Part shown: piece after piece, positions 1 through 4,679 of the stretch
Position numbering within the stretch: position 1 is the stretch's first letter
Layout: each line of letters begins with the position of its first letter
Source: Pseudomonadota bacterium
Lineage (GTDB): Bacteria; Chloroflexota; Ktedonobacteria; Ktedonobacterales; JACDGC01
Direction of reading: 5' to 3'
NCBI GenBank assembly: GCA_021323815.1
Contig: JAJPKG010000325.1
Location: forward strand, 1 to 6,736
DNA length: 6,736 nt
Program-made: the position numbers and the translations under genes
The notes under the pieces: generated by a model
What the model was told of the DNA's origin: nothing
The model's database searches: none
The model's input: the letters and a program-made list of their open reading frames with translations, nothing else

Positions 1-160
1 GGAAGCGCTCCGTATCCTGGGGCACAGGAAAACGGGCAGTAGCAATACTGCGTAACGCTTGGGGACAGAGGGACCGCTACCGTTGAGGCGTGAGTCACAC
101 CGGCAAGCCCGCTGGCTGAACCAAGAATCTGCTATGGCTTTCGCCTATGCAGAGTGTCAA
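1..160 (+). pseudogene. Decayed 3' end of an IS200/IS605-family TnpB gene (partial)
   Basis: This is the remnant of the last ~50 codons of a TnpB-type RNA-guided nuclease gene, entering from outside the window. No single frame is open throughout. One frame reads ILRNAWG near 43-63 and stops at 85-87. A second frame, after a stop at 53-55, reads GPLPLRRESHRQARWLNQES up to about 132. TnpB proteins of this family often end in an N-A-x-G stretch followed by a tail such as LNQE-x-x-AF that is encoded by the right-end hairpin itself, and that is what is seen here, split between frames. The frame jump suggests at least one indel, so the product is probably dead. The zinc ribbon and RuvC motifs would lie upstream. 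The identification rests on the tail pattern and the adjoining hairpin, not on catalytic residues, so it is moderate. Confidence 0.5.
124..160 (+). mobile_element. IS200/IS605-like right end (hairpin plus TCAA end)
   Basis: An imperfect hairpin has stem CTGC/GCAG (129-132 with 149-152), an internal TAT/TAT loop, an inner stem GGC/GCC (136-138 with 143-145) and the loop TTTC. It is followed by AGTGTCAA ending at 160. Subterminal imperfect hairpins and a terminal TCAA-type cleavage motif are characteristic of right ends in this family, and the hairpin doubles as the TnpB C-terminal codons. In active elements the 3' part of the guide RNA (omega/reRNA) is made from this segment. Confidence 0.5.
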
Positions 161-191
161 GCCTACAATCCCTCGTGCGCCTATGATGCGC

Positions 192-227
192 GCTGGTTTT
201 GCCCGCTGGCACCACGAGAAAACCGGC
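192..227. other. Hairpin in the leader of the DUF427 gene
   Basis: Positions 192-200 (GCTGGTTTT) pair with 219-227 (AAAACCGGC) over nine pairs, one of them G-T. The 18-nt loop could itself fold at 201-210. It lies between the insertion-sequence remnant and the DUF427 start. It could be a terminator for read-through from the element or a leader structure. The rest of 161-292 shows no gene. A TACAAT at 164-169 resembles a -10 box but has no good -35. Confidence 0.3.
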
Positions 228-292
228 TGACAACAACCATTCAGGCCGGCGAGCAGCGATTTCACCTTTGAACAGAAAGCAGGCCGTCCCTC

Positions 293-790
293 ATGCCTCA
301 TGTGCAGCCCATTCCCCCCGGCCCTGGCCAGGAATCTGTGTGGGATTATCCCCGCCCGCCCCGGCTGGAGCCAACGACCAAACAGATTCAGGTCATTTTC
401 AACGGCGTCGTCATCGCGCAGACAACGCGAGCGTTGCGCGTGCTGGAAACGAGCCATCCGCCCGTCTATTACATCCCGCCCGAAGATGTGCAGATGCGCT
501 ATCTGGCACCGTGCGCCGGGCGGTCGTTCTGCGAGTGGAAGGGCGAGGCGAGCTATTACGCCGTCACCGTCAACGGCAGAACCGCCGACCAGGCTGCATG
601 GTACTATCCTCATCCCACCCCCGCTTTCGCTGCTTTGCGCAACCATGTCGCGTTTTATCCCGCCAAAATGGATGCCTGCACGGTCGATGGCGAACCGGCG
701 CGCCCTCAGGCCGGCGGCTTTTACGGCGGCTGGATCACCAGTGATATTGTTGGTCCATTCAAGGGTGAACCCGGCACAGCGGGCTGGTAA
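293..790 (+). CDS. DUF427 domain-containing protein
   Basis: The 165-residue protein is essentially one DUF427 domain (PF04248). Recognisable family signatures are VWDYPRPPRLEP (residues 16-27), RALRVLETSHPP (47-57), YYIPPEDV (59-66), CEWKG followed by a paired YY (80-89), and a C-terminal block with FYP, MDxC, a VDGE motif and GGFYGGW (121-147), closing in GPFKGEPGTAGW. The biochemical role of the family is not established. Its members are small soluble proteins and no signal peptide is seen here. The ATG at 293 is the first in frame after a stop at 269-271 and has only a weak ribosome site (AGCAGG, 278-283). GTG at 302 is an alternative. The stop lies 20 bp before the oxidoreductase gene, so co-transcription is likely. 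Large overlapping frames on both strands are shadows. Confidence 0.93.
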   Translation: MPHVQPIPPGPGQESVWDYPRPPRLEPTTKQIQVIFNGVVIAQTTRALRVLETSHPPVYYIPPEDVQMRYLAPCAGRSFCEWKGEASYYAVTVNGRTADQAAWYYPHPTPAFAALRNHVAFYPAKMDACTVDGEPARPQAGGFYGGWITSDIVGPFKGEPGTAGW

Positions 791-810
791 GCAGAGAGGA
801 AATACGTAGC

Positions 811-2208
811 ATGGCAGCAGAGCGATATGACGCCGTCATCATCGGCGCGGGGCAGGCGGGCGGGCCACTTTCCACCGCGCTGGCACGCGCGGGCAAGCGC
901 ACCGCCATCATCGAACGCGAGCATGTGGGCGGCACGTGCATCAACGAGGGGTGCACGCCCACCAAAACGATGGTCGCCAGCGCCCGTGTGGCCTATCTGG
1001 CCCGGCGCGGCGCAGATTATGGCGTGCGGGAAACCGGGCTGCTGAACGTTGACATGCGCGTGGTGCGGCGGCGCAAGCGCGACATCGTCAATGATTTTCG
1101 CGCTGGCAGCCAGCACGCCATTGAAACGACGCCGGGGGTGGATCTGCTGATGGGCGAGGCGAGCTTCACCGGTCCCAAGACGCTGGTTGTGCATCTGAAC
1201 GACGGCACGACACGCGATCTTTCGGCGGAGATCATCTGCATCAACACCGGCGACCGCCCTGCCGTGCCGCGCGTACCGGGCATCGAGAACGTGCGCTATC
1301 TGACCTCGACCAGCATCATGGAGTTGGACGCCGTGCCGGACCACCTGCTGATCATCGGCGGCGGCTACGTCGGCCTGGAATTCGGCCAGATGTTTCGCCG
1401 TTTCGGCAGCCGCGTCACCATCATCCAGCATGGCAAACAGCTCCTGAGCAAAGAAGATCCCGATGTGGCCGAGGCGGTCGCACAGATCCTCACCGAGGAT
1501 GGCGTGGAGATTTTGTTGAGCAGCATGCCGCAGCAGATAAGCCAGGCCCCGGACGGGACCATCGCCCTCACCGTGCAGACGCCGCAGGGAACGCGCACCG
1601 TGAGCGGATCGCACCTGCTGGCAGCGGCGGGCCGCACCCCCAACACGGATCGCCTCAACCTGACGGCGACCGGCGTGCAGGTGGCCTCTGACGGCACCAT
1701 TCCGGTGGATGACACCCTGGCGACCAACGTGCCTGGCATCTACGCCCTGGGTGATGTGAAGGGCGGCCCAGCCTTCACGCACATCTCGTATGATGATTTT
1801 CGCGTCATGCGCCGCAATCTGATCGAGGGTGGGCATGCCGCCATCACGGGGCGGCTGGTGCCATATACCGTTTTCATCGATCCGCAACTGGGGCGCGTCG
1901 GCATGACCGAGACCGAGGCGCGGCAGCAGGGCCGGAACATTCGCGTGGCGAAGATGCCGATGAGCAATGTGGCGCGGGCGCTGGAAACCGCTGAAACGCG
2001 GGGCTTCATGAAAGCTGTTGTCGATGCTGATTCGGGCAAGATCCTCGGCTGCGCCGTGCTGGGCATCGAGGGCGGCGAGATCATGTCTATGGTGGAGATC
2101 GCCATAATGGGCGAGTTGTCGTACACTGCCCTACGCGACGCCATCTTCGCCCATCCCACCCTGGCCGAATCCCTCAACAACCTCTTCATGGGATTGGATG
2201 AAGGATGA
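811..2208 (+). CDS. FAD-dependent pyridine nucleotide-disulfide oxidoreductase (mercuric reductase-like)
   Basis: This 465-residue class I flavoprotein disulfide reductase would transfer electrons from NAD(P)H through FAD and a cysteine pair. Visible motifs are the FAD-binding GAGQAG (12-17), the redox-active CINEGC (Cys43 and Cys48), the NAD(P)-binding GGGYVG (183-188), the second FAD motif YALGD (311-315) and a C-terminal dimerisation domain with HPTLAE (His448, Glu453), the proton-relay pair of dihydrolipoamide dehydrogenases. The GCTPTKTMVASA stretch is typical of proteins annotated as mercuric reductase. However, there is no N-terminal metal-binding domain and no C-terminal vicinal cysteine pair (the tail is LFMGLDEG), so true Hg(II) reduction is doubtful. 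The acidic residue that usually marks NADH preference is replaced by Gln206, so the cofactor is uncertain. A ribosome site (AGAGAGGA, 793-800) precedes the ATG. It is probably co-transcribed with the DUF427 gene. The substrate is unknown. Confidence 0.93.
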   Translation: MAAERYDAVIIGAGQAGGPLSTALARAGKRTAIIEREHVGGTCINEGCTPTKTMVASARVAYLARRGADYGVRETGLLNVDMRVVRRRKRDIVNDFRAGSQHAIETTPGVDLLMGEASFTGPKTLVVHLNDGTTRDLSAEIICINTGDRPAVPRVPGIENVRYLTSTSIMELDAVPDHLLIIGGGYVGLEFGQMFRRFGSRVTIIQHGKQLLSKEDPDVAEAVAQILTEDGVEILLSSMPQQISQAPDGTIALTVQTPQGTRTVSGSHLLAAAGRTPNTDRLNLTATGVQVASDGTIPVDDTLATNVPGIYALGDVKGGPAFTHISYDDFRVMRRNLIEGGHAAITGRLVPYTVFIDPQLGRVGMTETEARQQGRNIRVAKMPMSNVARALETAETRGFMKAVVDADSGKILGCAVLGIEGGEIMSMVEIAIMGELSYTALRDAIFAHPTLAESLNNLFMGLDEG

Positions 2209-2227
2209 TGTGTCCCACCTCCTATCC

Positions 2228-2253
2228 TTCCCCAGCGAAGCGAGAAAGGGGAG
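2228..2253. terminator. Possible terminator hairpin after the oxidoreductase gene
   Basis: TTCCCC (2228-2233) pairs with GGGGAG (2248-2253), giving five Watson-Crick pairs and one G-T pair, with a 14-nt loop. It begins 20 bp after the oxidoreductase stop in a convergent gap, as expected for a terminator. There is no T-run after it. The sequence is also part of a GC-skewed repeat-like block, so its role is uncertain. Confidence 0.35.
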
Positions 2254-2303
2254 CCTGTTCGGCTGGGTGAGCGCGTAGATCAAGACTGATCTTCTCCCAA
2301 GAC

Positions 2304-2348
2304 ATCTCCCCTCCCTCTCAGATCGGGAGGGGGTCAGGGGGTGGGATC
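2304..2348. repeat. GC-skewed hairpin repeat that provides the GH3 stop codon
   Basis: CCCCTCCC (2308-2315) pairs perfectly with GGGAGGGG (2325-2332) around a nine-base loop (2316-2324). A G-rich flank containing GGGGGTGGG follows. Short elements of this make (C-rich arm, loop, G-rich arm, then a GGGGGTG-type tail) are scattered between genes in many bacterial genomes, and their spurious translation (HPLTPS-type peptide) is well known. The loop holds the stop codon of the leftward GH3 gene (2318-2320), so the hairpin may also help end transcription from both sides. No T-run is present. Confidence 0.5.
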
Positions 2349-3613
2349 GCATCTGCCACGCGGGCGATTTGCGGTTGCGGCGCGCCGGGCGGCGTTTCGG
2401 GATGAAATGGGATCAGGCCGCGCTCAATCTTCAGCCGCAGCACGCGCATCACGGATTGATTGATGCGCGCGATGGTCAGCTGGCCGTTTTGAATCGCCGC
2501 CTCGATGGTAGCGCGCATTTGCAGCGACTTCGGCAGGTCGAAGCTGAAATTCAGCATGTCGCAGCCGGCGATGAGCGCCTGCACGCCGGCTTGATACATG
2601 GTCATGCCCGCATAATAGGGCTTGGTGGGGTTCGTGACGCCGAGCATATAGAGTGCGTCGGTCAGCACCACGCCGTCATAATGCAATTCGTTGCGCAGGA
2701 TGCCCGTCATGAAGGTCGGCGAGAGTTCTGAGGGCAGGCTGGGGTCGATATCCGGCATCAACACATCCGTTCCCATCACCATGCCTGGCGGGTCGTCCCC
2801 GTGCAACATGGCGCGATAGGGGGCGAGATCGATCTGTTCCAGTTCGTCGCGCGTGCGATTGACGATGGGCAGGGTGAAGTGCGCGTCGGGTACCGCCGCG
2901 CCCAGGCCGGGGAAATGTTTCAGCGTGCCGATGACGCCGTTTTCTTGCAATCCGGCCAGCGCCGCGCCCGCCATCTGAATCACCTGATCTGGCGTGGTGC
3001 CATAGGTGCGGTCGTGGATGTCGGCCCCATAGGGCACCGTTTGCACGTCCACCACCGGAGCCAGATCGGTGTTCAGGCCGACGGCCAGCATATCCTGCGC
3101 GATCAGCTTGCTATCGGCATACGCTTTGCCGGGGTCATGCGTCGCGCCGATCGAGGTTGCTGAAGGAAACGGCGGGTACATATTGCGCAGATTATTGATG
3201 AAGCCGCCCTCGTTATCCGCTGCCGTCAGCATGGGGATGGGAGAGATGCGCTGCACCGCTGCGATGGTGTTGCGCGTGGTCTGGATGTCGGGCATCTGAA
3301 ACGCATACCATACGGTGCCACCGGGCTGAATCTGCTGCATGATTTGCTGGTATTGATCGTTGAAGCCGACGGTCGAGAACCCCTGCATGAACAACTGGCC
3401 GATCTTTTGGTCCAGCGTCATCGTTGCCAGGATGCGCGCCGCCAATTGATCAGTTTGCGCCCGCGTGGGACGCGCCCAGGCATGATTTTTCGGCACGTGG
3501 CGCGCCACCGGCACTTGTGTTTGCGCGGTGCTCGCGCTGCTGCACCCGCTCAGACACGCCGCCAACAGCAGCACGCACCACCACATCATCAACGGACGTT
3601 GCTTCACGCTCAT
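2318..3613 (-). CDS. GH3-family beta-N-acetylhexosaminidase-like lipoprotein
   Basis: The 431-residue protein resembles NagZ-type glycoside hydrolase family 3 enzymes, which release N-acetylglucosamine from wall muropeptides or other beta-N-acetylhexosaminides. The N-terminus (MSVKQRPLMMWWCVLLLAAC) is a lipoprotein signal. LSGC (21-24) is the likely lipobox; LAAC (17-20) is an alternative. The catalytic domain runs from about 57 to 400: MTLDQKIGQLFM (65-76), ADNEGG (132-137), KHFPGLG (232-238), the Asp243-Ala-His245 acid/base dyad, and TDALYM (318-323) with the presumed nucleophile Asp319. Relative to NagZ, the His of KHFPGHG is Leu and the second Asp of SDDL is Ala. There is no C-terminal GH3 domain. 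The ATG at 3613 has a strong AAGGGA site five bases upstream. The frame is open to 3796, but the longer start would include the promoter region. The last ~8 codons come from a hairpin repeat. It probably acts outside the membrane. Confidence 0.9.
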   Translation of the reverse strand: MSVKQRPLMMWWCVLLLAACLSGCSSASTAQTQVPVARHVPKNHAWARPTRAQTDQLAARILATMTLDQKIGQLFMQGFSTVGFNDQYQQIMQQIQPGGTVWYAFQMPDIQTTRNTIAAVQRISPIPMLTAADNEGGFINNLRNMYPPFPSATSIGATHDPGKAYADSKLIAQDMLAVGLNTDLAPVVDVQTVPYGADIHDRTYGTTPDQVIQMAGAALAGLQENGVIGTLKHFPGLGAAVPDAHFTLPIVNRTRDELEQIDLAPYRAMLHGDDPPGMVMGTDVLMPDIDPSLPSELSPTFMTGILRNELHYDGVVLTDALYMLGVTNPTKPYYAGMTMYQAGVQALIAGCDMLNFSFDLPKSLQMRATIEAAIQNGQLTIARINQSVMRVLRLKIERGLIPFHPETPPGAPQPQIARVADAIPPPDPLPI

Positions 3614-3667
3614 GACATTCCCTTGTGAAAGAAGCCCTATAGAGTGACGGAACATCGTGCAACCGGT

Positions 3668-3696
3668 ATTGTTGCATCTGATAATAGAACGAGCAA
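3668..3696 (-). promoter_or_regulatory. Possible promoter of the GH3 lipoprotein gene
   Basis: Read on the minus strand, TTGCTC (3696-3691) and AACAAT (3673-3668) are separated by 17 bp and lie about 55 bp upstream of the ATG at 3613. Each box matches the sigma70 consensus at four of six bases. TTGCAC followed 15 bp later by TATAGG is a weaker alternative just downstream. Confidence 0.35.
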
Positions 3697-3835
3697 GGTG
3701 CTGTTTCGTCATCATTGCTCCCGTCGATTTTGCGCGGACGTGGCGCATTTCACAGCGAGCGAATGGGACGCATAAAGATCGACCCACGAGCTTCATGCAT
3801 CGTTGATATCCTGGTACTTTTATCTGATGGCGTGT

Positions 3836-3870
3836 AAAGCTCCTGCCTTCAAGGCGTGGGGAGTGTTAAC
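3836..3870 (+). mobile_element. Solo IS200/IS605-like right end
   Basis: The stem CTCC/GGAG (3840-3843 with 3860-3863) and inner stem GCC/GGC (3845-3847 with 3853-3855) enclose the loop TTCAA, and AGTGTTAAC follows. The bases GTGG at 3856-3859 have no full partner, as if part of the left arm had been lost. The layout and the GAGTGT-T/C-AA ending match the element end at 124-160. No transposase codes into it from the left, so it is either a remnant or a non-autonomous (MITE-like) end. Only one end can be seen. Confidence 0.4.
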
Positions 3871-3899
3871 TTGATCGTGCAGGGTGTATGAGATATACT
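3871..3899 (+). promoter_or_regulatory. Sigma70-type promoter at the edge of the element end
   Basis: TTGATC (3871-3876) and TATACT (3894-3899) are exactly 17 bp apart; they match the consensus at four and five of six bases. Transcription would start near 3906. It points toward the hairpin-rich stretch and the small membrane protein gene. The -35 box begins at the first base after the element-like right end. Confidence 0.55.
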
Positions 3900-3905
3900 A
3901 AGAAA

Positions 3906-4235
3906 AATCTTTTCGTTGTCACCATCACACAGGAAAGGATGCGAACGCGATGATCTCGGCGTTACGAATGGCGAATCTGCGTTGGCATGACCGGTGTGAA
4001 AGGGATCATTGCATCTGTACCCAGGCTGCCCGCTAGTATCATGGTGAGGCAGCCCTCCCCCATTTCTTTTCCCCGATGAGTGAGCTGAACCCCGGCGGGC
4101 GCGTCGCGCCCTGCTGCGGGCGATGCAGCGTTGATTGCGTAGATCGACATCAGCGAGCCGGCGGTTGAACCCGTGCCTAAGCGCCTCACGCGACGCAGTT
4201 CGCCTGCGCGGCCTGCGCTGGTGCGAACTCTCTTA
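3906..4235 (+). other. Hairpin-rich non-coding stretch: possible long leader or small RNA
   Basis: Nothing here is a convincing gene, yet a promoter-like sequence reads into it. Visible folds are GGGCGC/GCGCCC (4097-4102 with 4106-4111), GCTGC/GCAGC (4113-4117 with 4125-4129) and AGTTCGC/GCGAACT (4197-4203 with 4223-4229) enclosing GCGC/GCGC (4206-4209 with 4215-4218). The last fold is followed by CTCTCTT, a weak U-rich stretch such as a terminator or attenuator might have. It could be a ~330-nt RNA or the 5' leader of the gene at 4256. I do not recognise a known riboswitch or RNA family, and GC-rich DNA forms hairpins by chance. Confidence 0.25.
3950..4036 (+). CDS. Possible 28-residue leader peptide (unproven)
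   Basis: This short frame lies about 45 bp after the predicted transcription start. AGGAAAGG (3931-3938) is a good ribosome site, but it is closest to an ATG at 3939 that encodes only MRTR before a TGA overlapping the ATG at 3950 (ATGA). The second frame gives a basic peptide with three Cys and two His (Cys16, Cys21, Cys23; His13, His20). Such overlapping mini-frames occur in leader peptides, but a frame this short is easily chance. It is listed so that it is not lost. Confidence 0.15.
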   Translation: MISALRMANLRWHDRCERDHCICTQAAR

Positions 4236-4255
4236 AGCTGTGGAGTGCAGATGTG

Positions 4256-4465
4256 ATGAAACCTGTGAAATGGCTGATCTTTGGCGCGGCAGCGGCGGTG
4301 CTGCCGGTGGTGGCACTTTCTTCGTGGCAACGGCGGCAACAGCTTGCCCAGCGGGTGCAGATGCTGGAGCAACAAACGCGCCTGGTGCCGGTGGCAACAT
4401 CCTCAGCGCGCGTCCCCTTTTGGGCGCGTGACTGGGAAGCCACCTCGCCCACCACGCGAGGATAA
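4256..4465 (+). CDS. Small single-pass membrane protein of unknown function
   Basis: I do not recognise this 69-residue protein. A positively charged start (MKPVKW) leads into one hydrophobic helix (about residues 6-22, rich in Ala, Val and Leu). A helical, Gln/Arg-rich stretch follows (24-42, QRRQQLAQRVQMLEQQ) that could form a short coiled coil, then a tail with VPFWARDW (53-60). This suggests a single-span membrane anchor with a small soluble helix. GGAG (4242-4245) lies ten bases before the ATG at 4256; the in-frame GTG at 4253 is also possible. Third codon positions are GC-rich like those of its neighbours, which supports coding. It may be transcribed from the promoter at 3871-3899 through a ~350-nt leader. 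A hairpin starts 15 bp after the stop, and the next gene has its own promoter. Confidence 0.55.
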   Translation: MKPVKWLIFGAAAAVLPVVALSSWQRRQQLAQRVQMLEQQTRLVPVATSSARVPFWARDWEATSPTTRG

Positions 4466-4479
4466 TGGCTTGACACACA

Positions 4480-4515
4480 CTCTCTCCGGCGCTGCTGGGG
4501 AGGGCACCAGGGAAT
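4480..4515. repeat. Second GC-skewed hairpin, same geometry as 2304-2348
   Basis: CTCTCTCC (4480-4487) pairs with GGGGAGGG (4497-4504) over eight positions, two of them G-T, around a nine-base loop. A G-rich flank (CAGGGAATGGGG) follows. Stem length, loop length and the G-rich tail copy the element at 2308-2345, with diverged sequence. It lies just after the small membrane protein gene and may act as its terminator, though no T-run follows. Confidence 0.35.
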
Positions 4516-4556
4516 GGGGCCAGAACCTCACCCACTAGGACTCTTGGTATATCTGG

Positions 4557-4585
4557 TTGAATTTCCACAAGGCACCGGCTACAAT
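4557..4585 (+). promoter_or_regulatory. Sigma70-type promoter of the LysM-CHAP gene
   Basis: TTGAAT (4557-4562) and TACAAT (4580-4585) are 17 bp apart; they match the consensus at four and five of six bases. The predicted start near 4592 leaves a leader of about 88 nt before the ATG at 4680. The in-frame TTG at 4557 is therefore a promoter box and not a start codon. Confidence 0.65.
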
Positions 4586-4679
4586 AGGAACCGCCTTTGC
4601 CGTGCTGCCGCCACAGGTGATGAGCGCGGTGGTCAGGCCGTTTGCCATCGTTCATCACTGCCTTTGGAAAGGAACCGCG

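Noticed and set aside
95..646. 183-codon frame on the minus strand over the DUF427 gene
   Set aside because: It is a shadow of a clear DUF427 domain, with no ribosome site and no family pattern.
721..1887. 388-codon open frame on the minus strand
   Set aside because: It lies antisense to the oxidoreductase gene, whose cofactor and active-site motifs are unmistakable. Long antisense frames are common in GC-rich genes. It has no recognisable motif.
3614..3796. N-terminal extension of the GH3 gene to 3796
   Set aside because: It would bury the lipoprotein signal inside the protein and read through the likely promoter. The ATG at 3613 has a strong ribosome site.
3906..4255. Known structured RNA (RNase P, tmRNA, SRP RNA, c-di-AMP riboswitch)
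   Set aside because: I looked for their conserved cores and saw none. AGGAAAGG at 3931 only superficially resembles the RNase P GAGGAAAG motif.
3962..4375. 137-codon minus-strand frame across the non-coding stretch
   Set aside because: It runs against the promoter at 3871, overlaps the small membrane protein gene antisense, lacks a ribosome site at its plausible starts and has no motif.
4470..4498. Perfect TTGACA as a promoter
   Set aside because: No -10-like sequence lies 16-18 bp downstream; the bases at 4493-4498 are TGCTGG.
4557..4679. Upstream extension of the LysM-CHAP protein
   Set aside because: The start at 4557 is the -35 box of a good promoter. The ATG at 4680 has the ribosome site and gives a proper N-terminal signal/anchor.
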